From: Microbacterium hydrocarbonoxydans
Lineage (GTDB): Bacteria; Actinomycetota; Actinomycetes; Actinomycetales; Microbacteriaceae
Direction: 5' to 3'
Assembly: GCF_000956475.1 (NCBI RefSeq)
Contig: NZ_JYJB01000010.1
Coordinates: 434,001-498,000 of the forward strand
Length of the DNA stretch: 64,000 bases
Positions 44,596 to 52,647 of the stretch are shown piece after piece (the stretch's first letter is position 1; every line of letters starts with the position of its first letter). Position numbers and translations under genes: made by a program. Under the pieces are notes generated by a model. That model was given only the letters and a program-made list of their open reading frames with translations. It was not told the DNA's origin and made no database searches.

Positions 44596-46044
44596 TTGAG
44601 ACGCGCGAAAATCGTCGCCACCCTGGGCCCCGCAACGTCCACGTATGAAACCGTGCGAGCCATCATCGATGCGGGGGTCGACGTCGCCCGGCTGAACCTC
44701 AGCCACGGTGACTACTCCGTGCACGAGAACAACTACGCGAACGTCCGCCGCGCGGCCGACGACGCCGGCAGGGCCGTTGCGGTCCTCGTCGACCTGCAGG
44801 GCCCGAAGATCCGCCTCGGCCGGTTCGAGAACGGTCCCTACGAGCTCGAGGCCGGTGACATCTTCAAGATCACCACCGAGGACATCATCGGCAACAAGGA
44901 TATCTGCGGCACGACCTTCAAGGGTCTGCCCCAGGACGTCAAGCCCGGCGACTTCCTGCTCATCGACGACGGCAAGGTCCGCGTGGAGGTCGTCGAGACC
45001 GACGGCGTCACCGTCACGACCAAGGTCATCGTCGCCGGTGCCGTGTCGAACAACAAGGGCATCAACCTGCCCGGCGTCGCCGTCAACGTCCCCGCTCTGA
45101 GCGAGAAAGACGAGGACGACCTGCGCTGGGGCCTGCGCACCGGCGCCGACCTCATCGCGCTCTCGTTCGTGCGCAACGCCTCCGACGTCGACCGCGTCCA
45201 CGAGATCATGGCCGAAGAGGGCGTCAGGGTGCCGGTGATCGCCAAGATCGAGAAGCCGCAGGCTGTCGACGCGCTCGAGGGCATCGTCGACGCGTTCGAC
45301 GGCATCATGGTCGCCCGCGGTGACCTCGGCGTCGAGCTGCCTCTCGAGGCGGTCCCGATCGTGCAGAAGCGCGCGGTCGAGCTGGCGCGCCGCATGGCCA
45401 AGCCCGTCATCGTCGCGACTCAGATGCTGGAGTCCATGATCAACAGCCCGGTTCCGACCCGGGCCGAGACCTCGGACGTCGCGAACGCGGTGCTCGACGG
45501 TGCGGATGCGGTGATGCTCTCGGGCGAGACCAGCGTCGGCGACTACCCGGTGATCGTGGTCGAGACCATGGCTCGCATCATCGAGTCGACCGAGGAGCAC
45601 GGCCTCGAGCGCGTGCTGCCTCTCACCACCAAGCCGCGCACGCAGGGCGGTGCGATCACCCTCGCCGCACTCGAGGTCGCCGAGTTCGTCGAGGCCAAGT
45701 ACCTCTGCGTCTTCACGCAGTCTGGTGACTCGGCTCGCCGCCTGTCGCGCCTGCGCTCGCGCATCCCGATGCTCGCGTTCACGCCGGAGCCCGGCATCCG
45801 TCGCCGCATGGCGCTGACGTGGGGCATCACGTCGACCCTGGTCGACGTCGTGCAGCACACGGATGCCATGTACCACCAGGTCGACGAGCACCTGCTCAGC
45901 AACGGTCTTGCGGAAGAAGGGGACAAGGTCGTCGTGATCTCCGGTTCCCCTCCCGGCATCATCGGCTCGACGAACGACCTCCGCGTCCACAAGGTCGGCG
46001 ACACCATCCGCGGTGCTGCTCCGATCTACAAGGCCGGAATCTGA
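44596..46044 (+). CDS. pyk: pyruvate kinase
   Basis: 482-aa glycolytic enzyme converting PEP + ADP to pyruvate + ATP. Starts with TTG (the only TTG start I assign here), preceded by a CTGGAGA site; the N-terminus RRAKIVATLGPATSTYETV supports it. The catalytic VIAKIEKPQAVDAL and MVARGDLGVELPLE (metal/substrate), then TQMLESMI, are intact. The C-terminal allosteric domain is present. A strong terminator follows. Confidence 0.97.
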   Translation: MRRAKIVATLGPATSTYETVRAIIDAGVDVARLNLSHGDYSVHENNYANVRRAADDAGRAVAVLVDLQGPKIRLGRFENGPYELEAGDIFKITTEDIIGNKDICGTTFKGLPQDVKPGDFLLIDDGKVRVEVVETDGVTVTTKVIVAGAVSNNKGINLPGVAVNVPALSEKDEDDLRWGLRTGADLIALSFVRNASDVDRVHEIMAEEGVRVPVIAKIEKPQAVDALEGIVDAFDGIMVARGDLGVELPLEAVPIVQKRAVELARRMAKPVIVATQMLESMINSPVPTRAETSDVANAVLDGADAVMLSGETSVGDYPVIVVETMARIIESTEEHGLERVLPLTTKPRTQGGAITLAALEVAEFVEAKYLCVFTQSGDSARRLSRLRSRIPMLAFTPEPGIRRRMALTWGITSTLVDVVQHTDAMYHQVDEHLLSNGLAEEGDKVVVISGSPPGIIGSTNDLRVHKVGDTIRGAAPIYKAGI

Positions 46045-46055
46045 TCGTCTGACCG

Positions 46056-46090
46056 AAGAGGGGCGAGGCTGCGGCCTCGCCCCTCTTTCT
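46056..46090 (+). terminator. rho-independent terminator after pyk
   Basis: A perfect 14-bp stem, AAGAGGGGCGAGGC (46056-46069) with GCCTCGCCCCTCTT (46074-46087), closes a TGCG tetraloop and runs into TTTCT. It is the clearest intrinsic terminator in the window. Confidence 0.93.
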
Positions 46091-46156
46091 GCGTCGGCGT
46101 GATCCCACGGCAGCCCACGCGCCGCTCCGCGGCCGCGATCGAGCCGGTGGACGCGA

Positions 46157-46162
46157 TAGGTT
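46157..46162 (+). promoter_or_regulatory. -10-like box (TAGGTT), leaderless spacing
   Basis: TAGGTT ends 6 nt before the ATG of the first alpha/beta hydrolase, and no ribosome-binding site is present between. The remaining 46091-46156 holds nothing else I can identify. Confidence 0.5.
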
Positions 46163-46168
46163 GCCGTC

Positions 46169-46933
46169 ATGACTGCAATCGGACGCCGTGTCGAGATCGG
46201 CGGGCTGGCGTTTCGCGTGATCCAGAGCACGCGCCCGGCGGGAGCGACGGCACCCGCCGTGGTTCTCATCCACGGGATCGGCGTATCGCACCGCTACCTC
46301 GCCAGGCTGCACGACGAGCTCAGCATGACGACCGCAGTCGCGTCGATAGATCTGCCGGGCTTCGGAGGCCTGCCGAAGCCCTCGGGCGACGTGGGCATCG
46401 AGAGGATGTCTGCGGCGCTGGGTGAGATCGTCGCGGCGCTCGGGCATGAGAGGGTCGTGCTGGTGGGGCACTCGATGGGGGCTCAGTGGGCGATCGAGAC
46501 GGCGTCGCAGCGCCCGGAGATCGCGAGCATGGTGGTCGCCATCGGGCCGGTCGCGGACGACAGGCACCGCACACCCGCGTCTCAGGCGCGAGCCCTCGCC
46601 GTCGACACGCTCGGTGAGACACCCGCGATCAACGCGATCGTGCTCGCGGACTACCTGCGCTGCGGCATCCCCTGGTATCTGACGCAGCTGCGGCACATGC
46701 TCGCGTATCCCACGGAGGAGAAGGTCGCCGCGCTGACGCGGCCGCTGCTCGTGGTGCGCGGCGGATCCGACCCGGTGGCCGGACGCGATTGGTGTCGCCG
46801 GCTGGCGTTGCGCGCTCCTGCCGGTCGGCTGGTGGAGGTGCCCGGGGGACACCATGTCGTGCAGCAGTCGTCCCCGCGCGCCGTCGCGTCCGCGATCCGC
46901 TTCCATGCTGAGCACTTCTGGCCGACACCATGA
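46169..46933 (+). CDS. alpha/beta-fold hydrolase
   Basis: 254-aa cytosolic alpha/beta hydrolase. Oxyanion-hole region LIHGIGVSHRYLARL, nucleophile elbow GHSMG (in VVLVGHSMGAQWAIE), acid region near VVRGGSDPV, and a terminal His in VPGGHHVVQ. The substrate is unknown; the fold covers esterases, lactonases and C-C hydrolases. It probably starts a two-gene leaderless operon with the next hydrolase (ATGA overlap). Confidence 0.85.
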   Translation: MTAIGRRVEIGGLAFRVIQSTRPAGATAPAVVLIHGIGVSHRYLARLHDELSMTTAVASIDLPGFGGLPKPSGDVGIERMSAALGEIVAALGHERVVLVGHSMGAQWAIETASQRPEIASMVVAIGPVADDRHRTPASQARALAVDTLGETPAINAIVLADYLRCGIPWYLTQLRHMLAYPTEEKVAALTRPLLVVRGGSDPVAGRDWCRRLALRAPAGRLVEVPGGHHVVQQSSPRAVASAIRFHAEHFWPTP

Positions 46934-47592
46934 CGGCACTGCGGACACTGAGGTGGTGGGCCGCCGATTACGCCTACGCGGCGGTATGGCAGGTGCGAGC
47001 GCTCTTCCGAGGCGCCGACGCCGAGTCCTTCGCGAGCGGGAGGGGTGCGACCATCATCGTCCTCCCGGGTGTGTATGAGACGTGGCGGTTCCTGCAGCCG
47101 CTGGTCGCGGCCATGCACGATCGCGGCCATGCCGTGCACGTGCTCGAGGTGCTCGCGCACAGCCGACGGCCCGTGACCGAGATGGCGGACCAGGTCACGA
47201 GGTACCTGCATGAGCACGATCTGCACGAGGTGATCCTCGTCGCGCACAGCAAGGGAGGGCTGGCCGGAAAGCAGGTCATGCTCGGACCTGAGGGACGCAG
47301 AGTGCACTCGATGCTCGCGATCGCAACTCCTTTCGGCGGATCGCGCTACGCGCGACGGATGCCGGTGCGCACTCTTCGGGCGCTCGCGCCCGAAGATCCA
47401 GCCATCCTTGCACTGGCAGGGCGCGCTGACGTCAACGCCAGGATCGTCTCGGTCTACGCGCGCTTCGATCCGCACATCCCCGAGGGCAGTGAGCTGCCGG
47501 GCGCGAAGAACGTCCCGCTCGACACGGGCGGGCATTTCCGTGTGCTCGCGCACCCTCGGGTGATGGCGGAACTCGCGTCTCTCGCGGAGTAA
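46930..47592 (+). CDS. alpha/beta hydrolase, lipase/PGAP1-like
   Basis: 220-aa hydrolase, distinct from its upstream partner. It has an N-terminal amphipathic segment (WWAADYAYAAVWQVRALF), then IIVLPGVYETW and nucleophile elbow AHSKGG in EVILVAHSKGGLAGKQ, resembling lipase class 2/PGAP1-type esterases. Catalytic acid and His are plausibly in SVYARFDPHIPEG and DTGGHFRVL. Substrate unknown. Overlaps the preceding gene by 4 nt. It converges on the tRNA gene. Confidence 0.8.
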   Translation: MTALRTLRWWAADYAYAAVWQVRALFRGADAESFASGRGATIIVLPGVYETWRFLQPLVAAMHDRGHAVHVLEVLAHSRRPVTEMADQVTRYLHEHDLHEVILVAHSKGGLAGKQVMLGPEGRRVHSMLAIATPFGGSRYARRMPVRTLRALAPEDPAILALAGRADVNARIVSVYARFDPHIPEGSELPGAKNVPLDTGGHFRVLAHPRVMAELASLAE

Positions 47593-47649
47593 GAGCGGCA
47601 CCTGCACTCCGAAACGGGTTCAAAGCACGTGTAGGTTCGTCGACCTCGC

Positions 47650-47735
47650 TGGTGCCGGCGGTGGGACTCGAACCCACACGCCCTCTCGGACAAAGCATTT
47701 TGAGTGCTCCGCGTCTGCCATTCCGCCACGCCGGC
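47650..47735 (-). tRNA. tRNA-Leu(CAA)
   Basis: Class II tRNA on the minus strand. A 7-bp acceptor GCCGGCG/CGCCGGC has discriminator A, and CCA is encoded at 47650-47652. The anticodon stem GAGCA/TGCTT encloses loop CTCAAAA, giving anticodon CAA (reads UUG). There is a long variable arm (TGTCCGAGAGGGCGT region) and T-loop GGTTCGAGTCC. Length 86 nt with CCA. TTG Leu codons are rare in this genome. No integrated element borders it. Confidence 0.97.
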
Positions 47736-47824
47736 TCGTGTGTCGCACCTTCGACCTTAGCGCAGGAGGTCCGCGCGAACCGCCCGAACGGACAGCCTGA
47801 GGCGTGCGCACGGCACGGCTCTAC

Positions 47825-47830
47825 TAAGAT
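47825..47830 (+). promoter_or_regulatory. -10 box (TAAGAT) of the ANTAR regulator, leaderless spacing
   Basis: TAAGAT ends 6 nt before the GTG at 47837; no ribosome-binding site precedes the gene, which fits a leaderless message. Confidence 0.6.
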
Positions 47831-47836
47831 GGACGG

Positions 47837-48451
47837 GTGACCGAAGAACAGGTTGAGCAGCCCACGGCATCCGCCCCCCGACGCGTCGTCGTCGCCGAGG
47901 ACGAATCGCTGATCCGTCTCGACATCGTCGAGATCCTCCGCGACAACGGCTTCGACGTCGTCGGAGAAGCAGGCGACGGCGAGACGGCGGTGGCCCTCGC
48001 GACCGAACTGCGCCCGGATCTCGTGATCATGGATGTGAAGATGCCTCAGCTCGACGGCATCAGCGCGGCCGAGAAGCTGCACAAGGGCAACATCGCTCCC
48101 GTCGTGCTGCTCACGGCGTTCAGCCAGAAGGAGCTCGTCGAGCGCGCAAGCGAGGCGGGCGCTCTCGCCTACGTGGTCAAGCCGTTCACTCCGAATGACC
48201 TGCTGCCCGCGATCGAGATCGCACTCGCGCGCCACGAGCAGATCATCACGCTCGAGGCCGAGGTCGCCGACATGGTCGAGCGCTTCGAGACCCGTAAGCT
48301 CGTCGACCGGGCCAAGGGCCTGCTCAACGAGAAGATGGGCCTGAGCGAGCCCGAGGCGTTCCGCTGGATCCAGAAGGCATCCATGGACCGCCGCCTCACA
48401 ATGCAGGACGTGGCCAAGGCCATCATCGAACAGCTCGCACCGAAGAAGTAG
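47837..48451 (+). CDS. pdtaR: ANTAR-domain response regulator (PdtaR-like)
   Basis: 204-aa two-component response regulator acting on RNA. The receiver domain (about 15-130) has acidic pocket E21/D22, phosphoacceptor D66 (LVIMDVKMP) and K115 (VVKPF). The C-terminal ANTAR domain (about 141-200, RAKGLLNEKMGLSEPEAF) binds hairpin pairs in nascent mRNA for antitermination. It matches mycobacterial PdtaR (Rv1626). The cognate kinase PdtaS is not in the window. Its location near polA is conserved in actinobacteria. Confidence 0.93.
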   Translation: MTEEQVEQPTASAPRRVVVAEDESLIRLDIVEILRDNGFDVVGEAGDGETAVALATELRPDLVIMDVKMPQLDGISAAEKLHKGNIAPVVLLTAFSQKELVERASEAGALAYVVKPFTPNDLLPAIEIALARHEQIITLEAEVADMVERFETRKLVDRAKGLLNEKMGLSEPEAFRWIQKASMDRRLTMQDVAKAIIEQLAPKK

Positions 48452-48454
48452 GCC

Positions 48455-48991
48455 GTGCGGCCGCTCGACGCGGAGCACACGCTTCGCGCGGTGCGCACGG
48501 GGGACGGTGCGGCTCTCGCCCGGGCGTACTCAGCGAATCGCGCGCACCTCGCACCCTGGGAGCCCACTCGGTCCGCGGAGTTCTTCACGGCCGAATGGCA
48601 GGAGAATCACGTCAGGCAGTGCGTCGATGACGCAGCGGCAGGGCGAAGCATCCGGTTCGTGATCGAATCGTCCGACGGCGAGATCCGCGGCCGGGTCAAC
48701 ATCAACAACATCGTGCGCGGAGCATTCTGGAGCGCGGACCTCGGGTACTGGATCGACGCCTCGCGTACCGGTCGAGGACTCGCGACCCGGGCGGTCGCCC
48801 AGGTGCTCGATCACGCGCGTTCCGAGCTGCGGCTGCACCGGATGCAGGCAGCGACGCTGCGTCACAACGAGGGATCGCAGCGTGTGCTCGCCGCCAACGG
48901 CTTCGAGCGCATCGGCCTGGCTCCCGAGTACCTGAAGATCGCGGGGGAGTGGCAGGACCACATGCTGTTCCAGCGGATCCTGCACGCATGA
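48455..48991 (+). CDS. GNAT acetyltransferase, RimJ/RimL type
   Basis: 178-aa GCN5-related N-acetyltransferase. Acetyl-CoA motif RTGRGLATRAV, preceded by LGYWIDASR, then LHRMQAATLRHNEGSQRVL and a final GFERIGLAPEYLKI, typical of RimJ/RimL-like enzymes that acetylate protein N-termini or small amines. The substrate cannot be set from sequence. GTG start 3 nt after pdtaR. A hairpin terminator follows. Confidence 0.85.
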   Translation: MRPLDAEHTLRAVRTGDGAALARAYSANRAHLAPWEPTRSAEFFTAEWQENHVRQCVDDAAAGRSIRFVIESSDGEIRGRVNINNIVRGAFWSADLGYWIDASRTGRGLATRAVAQVLDHARSELRLHRMQAATLRHNEGSQRVLAANGFERIGLAPEYLKIAGEWQDHMLFQRILHA

Positions 48992-49006
48992 GCCGTCGTC
49001 GGGAAC

Positions 49007-49046
49007 ACGGGCGGGAGCCGAACGGACGCTGATCCTCGCCCGTTTC
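49007..49046 (+). terminator. probable intrinsic terminator after the GNAT gene
   Basis: ACGGGCGGGA (49007-49016) pairs with TCCTCGCCCGT (49033-49043) with one bulged T and a 16-nt loop, followed by TTTC. It would end the pdtaR-GNAT transcript before the promoter of the next gene. Confidence 0.55.
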
Positions 49047-49088
49047 GCACCCGGAGTCAAGGGGGCGGCGCGCGTGCGCATCCCCTTC

Positions 49089-49094
49089 TAACAT
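49089..49094 (+). promoter_or_regulatory. -10-like box (TAACAT)
   Basis: TAACAT stands 54 nt before the ATG at 49149, within the 157-nt gap that also holds the terminator. The leader of about 47 nt shows a GAGGG site before the ATG. Confidence 0.4.
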
Positions 49095-49148
49095 CGAAGC
49101 GCGTCGCCCGGGAGAGACGGCGCGAGTCAATGCGAACCGAGGGTCCTG

Positions 49149-49478
49149 ATGAAGCGCATCGTCATGAGCTTCGGCGAATTCCTCACAGGGGATGAGATCG
49201 CAGACGCGGTCAGCAGATACTCGCTGGCCCTGGCGAAGACTCACCAGACGGAAGTCGTCGAGATCCCGTACCGATCGACGCCCGGACGCGTCGAGCGCGT
49301 CCGGCTGCAGATCGGCTGGCTCGTCGACATCGGCGTCGCCGACGACAGGGAGGGCGGACGAGAACTGCTCGAACCCGAGACCGTGCAGCTCATCCAGGAG
49401 TCGGCGGATGCCTTGAAACGGGTCGGTTCCCTCGGGGAGGAACCCCGGTCCTGGACGAGGTGGGAGTACGACCTCTGA
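49149..49478 (+). CDS. small hypothetical protein
   Basis: 109-aa soluble protein of unknown function, starting MKRIVMSFGEFLTGDEIADA. It appears alpha/beta: a helix-rich first half (DAVSRYSLALAKTHQ), then basic/hydrophobic strands (EVVEIPYRSTPGRVERVRL, QIGWLVDIG) and a C-terminal helix. No motif recognised. A GAGGG site precedes the ATG. It converges with the thioesterase gene, whose stop is 6 nt away. Confidence 0.75.
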   Translation: MKRIVMSFGEFLTGDEIADAVSRYSLALAKTHQTEVVEIPYRSTPGRVERVRLQIGWLVDIGVADDREGGRELLEPETVQLIQESADALKRVGSLGEEPRSWTRWEYDL

Positions 49479-49484
49479 CGGCGG

Positions 49485-49910
49485 TCAGTGCGCCGGCGTG
49501 TCCTTGATCATGTTCGTGATGCGGATCGTCGAGCACCGTCGGCCTTGATCGTCCGTCACCACGATCTCGTGCACGGTGATGCTGCGGCCGAGGTGGATCG
49601 GCGTGCACACGCCCGTCACGAGACCCGAGGTCGCCGACCTCGTGTGCGTGGCGTTGATGTCTACGCCCACTGCGAGCTTGCCAGGGCCCGCGTGCAGATT
49701 CGCGGCCATCGACCCGAGCGATTCGCCGAGCACCACGTACGCACCGCCGTGCACGAGGCCGACCGGCTGCGTGTTGCCCTCCACGGGCATCGTCGCGACA
49801 GCGCGCTGGATCGAGAACTCGGTGAACTCGATGCCCATCTTCTCGGCGAGCGCGCCCATCCCGCGGGCCGTGGCCCATTCGAGTCCTTCGCTCATCGCGA
49901 CCTCGCTCAT
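49485..49910 (-). CDS. PaaI-family hotdog-fold thioesterase
   Basis: 141-aa hotdog thioesterase, expected to hydrolyse acyl- or aroyl-CoA. Family hallmarks: VGLVHGGAYVVLGESLGSMA, with the conserved HGG and the helix acid, then VGVDINATHTRS and GRSITVHEIVVTDDQGRR. GAGGAGG precedes the ATG. It is divergent from polA; menaquinone-type (DHNA-CoA) or phenylacetate roles are both possible for such enzymes. Confidence 0.88.
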   Translation of the reverse strand: MSEVAMSEGLEWATARGMGALAEKMGIEFTEFSIQRAVATMPVEGNTQPVGLVHGGAYVVLGESLGSMAANLHAGPGKLAVGVDINATHTRSATSGLVTGVCTPIHLGRSITVHEIVVTDDQGRRCSTIRITNMIKDTPAH

Positions 49911-49943
49911 GCATCCTCCTCAGCGGGTGTCTGCCGTCCTCGT

Positions 49944-49949
49944 TAGGCT
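49944..49949 (+). promoter_or_regulatory. -10 box (TAGGCT) of polA, leaderless spacing
   Basis: TAGGCT ends 6 nt before the polA GTG; no ribosome-binding site lies between, indicating a probable leaderless transcript. No -35 seen. Confidence 0.6.
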
Positions 49950-49955
49950 GACAGG

Positions 49956-52589
49956 GTGACGGACTCCGCAAAGCCTACCCTCATGGTCGTCGACGGCCAT
50001 TCGCTCGCCTATCGTGCCTTCTTCGCCCTCCCGGTCGAGAACTTCACGACGAAGGACAACCAGCACACGAACGCCATCTACGGCTTCCTGTCGATGTTCG
50101 TGAACCTCATCAAGGCCGAGAAGCCGACGCACCTGGCGGTCGCGTTCGACACCTCACGTCACTCCTTCCGCACCGACGTCTACCCCGAATACAAGGCGAC
50201 ACGATCCGAGACGCCGCAGGAGTTCCGCGGGCAGATCCCGCTGCTGCAGGACTGCCTCGCGGCGATGTCCGTCCCCGTTCTCACGAAGGAGGGGATCGAG
50301 GCCGACGACATCCTCGCGACACTCGCGACTCAGGGTGCCCAGCAGGGATACGACGTCCTGGTCGTGTCAGGAGACCGCGACACGATCCAGCTCGTGACGG
50401 ATGACGTGACGCTTCTCTACCCGTCCGTGCAGGGCGTGTCCCAGTTGAAGCGCTACGACCCGGTGACCGTCCAGGACCGCTATGGGGTCCGGCCCGAGCA
50501 GTATCCCGACATCGCTGCGCTCGTCGGCGAGACCAGCGACAATCTCCCGGGAGTTCCCAAAGTCGGCGAGAAGACGGCGGTCAAGTGGCTCACGCAGTTC
50601 GGCTCACTCGATGAGCTGCTCGAGCGAGCCGAGGAGATCAAGGGCGTCGTGGGCGGAAACCTCCGGGAGCACCTCGAGGATGTTCGTCGCAACCGCAGGC
50701 TCAACAGGCTGCTCACCGACGTCGAGCTGCCGGTCGCCCCGGCCGACCTCGTGGTGGCTCCGATCGATGCGCAGGGCGTTCGCGACATCTTCGCCCGTCT
50801 TGAGTTCCGCACGCTGCTGCCGCGCGTGTTCGAAGCGGTGGGTGCCGGAGAAGTCGCCGACGACCCGGCATCCGCCGTCGTGCTCCCGCAGCCGGTCGAG
50901 CTGGCGGCCGCCGAGTTCGCGACCTGGGTCGAGGCCCAGGAGGGCGAGGTCGCGCTGCGCATCACCACCCAGGGCGGAGCACCCACGCGCGTCGGAGCTG
51001 CGACCGGAACCGAGGTGCGCGAGATCGACTGGAGCGAGGCGGCGGCCGACTCTCTGCGTGGCTGGCTGGAATCGGACAGCCCGAAGGTGCTGCACGACGC
51101 GAAGCCGCAGGTGAAGGCGCTGCTGGGTGCCGGCATCCGTCTCGCCGGACTCGCATACGACACGAGTCTCGCCGGCTGGCTTCTGCGCCCCAGCTTCCCG
51201 GACAAGACACTCGTCGATCTGGTGGAGCGCTACCTCGGCGAGAAGCTGCCCCAGGCCGATCCGTCGCAGCTGGTGCCAGAGACCGAGGGGGCGACGCCCT
51301 CCCAAGAGGCATGGTTCGCGCTCCGAGTCGCGGCCGCCCTCCGCGAGGACATCCCGGAGTCGGTGGCGCGCGTGCTCACCGAGATCGAGCTGCCCACGCT
51401 TCTCACGCTCGCCGACATGGAGGTCGCGGGCGTGGCAGTCTCGCACGACGTGCTCTCCGGATTCTCGGGGGAACTCGCCACGCGTGCCGACGGTCTCGCG
51501 CAGGACGCGTTCGCCCTCGTGGGTCGCGAGTTCAATCTCGGATCGCCGAAGCAGCTGCAGGAAGTGCTGTTCGACGACCTGCAGCTGCCGAAGACGCGCA
51601 AGACCAAGACGGGCTACTCCACGGATGCCGCGGTGCTCGCGGACCTGCAGGAGAGCAATCCGCACCCGTTCCTCGGACTGCTGCTGCAGCACCGCGAGGC
51701 GACCAAGCTGCGGCAGATCATCGAGTCGCTCGACACGGCGATCCGCGACGACCACCGGGTGCACACCACATATGTGCAGACCGGCAGCCAGACCGGCCGT
51801 CTTTCAAGCACCGATCCGAACCTGCAGAACATCCCCGTGCGCACCGAGGAGTCGCGTCGCATCCGCAGCGCTTTCCAAGTCGGCGACGGCTACGAGGCGC
51901 TGCTCACCGCCGACTACTCCCAGATCGAGATGCGCATCATGGCGCACCTCTCGGGAGACGAGGGCCTCATCGAGGCGTTCAACAGCGGCGAAGATCTGCA
52001 CAGGTTCGTCGGCGCCCGTGTCTTCGGCGTCGAGCCCTCCGATGTGACGGCAGCGATGCGCACCAAGGTCAAGGCCATGTCGTACGGCCTCGTGTACGGC
52101 CTCAGCGCTTTCGGCCTGTCGAAGCAGCTGCGCATCGAGCAGTCGGAGGCCAAGCAGCTGATGGTGGAGTACTTCGCGCGCTTCGGCGCGGTGCGCGACT
52201 ACCTGCGAGCATCCGTTCTGAAGGCGAAGGAGGTCGGGTACACCGAGACGATCTTCGGTCGTCGTCGCCCGTTCCCCGATCTGTCCAGCCCGAACCGCGT
52301 TCTGCGCGAGAACGCCGAGCGTGCCGCTCTCAACGCTCCGATCCAGGGCAGCGCAGCCGACATCATGAAGATCGCGCTGTTCCACATCCACGACGACCTG
52401 CGATCCGAGGGGCTCGCCTCGCGGGTGCTGCTGCAGATCCACGATGAGCTCGTGGTCGAGGTCGCACCAGGGGAGTGGGATGCCGCCGAGCGCATCGTCC
52501 GTTCGCGAATGGGCGACGCTGCCGAGCTGTCGGTTCCGCTCGACGTGCAGGTCGGCCGCGGCCAGGACTGGAACGAGGCCGCCCACTGA
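49956..52589 (+). CDS. polA: DNA polymerase I
   Basis: 877-aa repair polymerase that processes Okazaki fragments. N-terminal 5'-3' exonuclease (1-300: VVDGHSLAYRAFFA; VVSGDRDTIQLV). The 3'-5' exonuclease region (about 310-480) lacks the Exo I D-x-E acidic pair, where VALRITTQGG stands instead, so proofreading is predicted absent, as in other actinobacteria. The polymerase domain is intact: motif A DYSQIEMR (D653), motif B RTKVKAMSYGLVYG, motif C QIHDELVVE (D830). GTG start. Confidence 0.97.
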   Translation: MTDSAKPTLMVVDGHSLAYRAFFALPVENFTTKDNQHTNAIYGFLSMFVNLIKAEKPTHLAVAFDTSRHSFRTDVYPEYKATRSETPQEFRGQIPLLQDCLAAMSVPVLTKEGIEADDILATLATQGAQQGYDVLVVSGDRDTIQLVTDDVTLLYPSVQGVSQLKRYDPVTVQDRYGVRPEQYPDIAALVGETSDNLPGVPKVGEKTAVKWLTQFGSLDELLERAEEIKGVVGGNLREHLEDVRRNRRLNRLLTDVELPVAPADLVVAPIDAQGVRDIFARLEFRTLLPRVFEAVGAGEVADDPASAVVLPQPVELAAAEFATWVEAQEGEVALRITTQGGAPTRVGAATGTEVREIDWSEAAADSLRGWLESDSPKVLHDAKPQVKALLGAGIRLAGLAYDTSLAGWLLRPSFPDKTLVDLVERYLGEKLPQADPSQLVPETEGATPSQEAWFALRVAAALREDIPESVARVLTEIELPTLLTLADMEVAGVAVSHDVLSGFSGELATRADGLAQDAFALVGREFNLGSPKQLQEVLFDDLQLPKTRKTKTGYSTDAAVLADLQESNPHPFLGLLLQHREATKLRQIIESLDTAIRDDHRVHTTYVQTGSQTGRLSSTDPNLQNIPVRTEESRRIRSAFQVGDGYEALLTADYSQIEMRIMAHLSGDEGLIEAFNSGEDLHRFVGARVFGVEPSDVTAAMRTKVKAMSYGLVYGLSAFGLSKQLRIEQSEAKQLMVEYFARFGAVRDYLRASVLKAKEVGYTETIFGRRRPFPDLSSPNRVLRENAERAALNAPIQGSAADIMKIALFHIHDDLRSEGLASRVLLQIHDELVVEVAPGEWDAAERIVRSRMGDAAELSVPLDVQVGRGQDWNEAAH

Positions 52590-52635
52590 TCCTGGGCACC
52601 GGGTACCCGAGATGCTGCGACGGGGTGCCGCGGGC

Positions 52636-52641
52636 TAGTCT
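52636..52641 (+). promoter_or_regulatory. -10 box (TAGTCT), leaderless spacing
   Basis: TAGTCT ends 6 nt before the ATG of the DUF885 gene, again with no ribosome-binding site. The preceding 52590-52635 holds only a short GGGTACCC palindrome. Confidence 0.55.
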
Positions 52642-52647
52642 GGACGG

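Noticed and set aside
47640..47760. tRNA-Leu as a possible integration site for a mobile element
   Set aside because: No integrase, no duplicated tRNA 3' end and no foreign-looking genes on either side; the neighbours are ordinary chromosomal genes.
49956..52589. PolA with proofreading
   Set aside because: The Exo I acidic pair is missing from the 3'-5' exonuclease region, as is usual in actinobacteria; this is not an unusual mutation.
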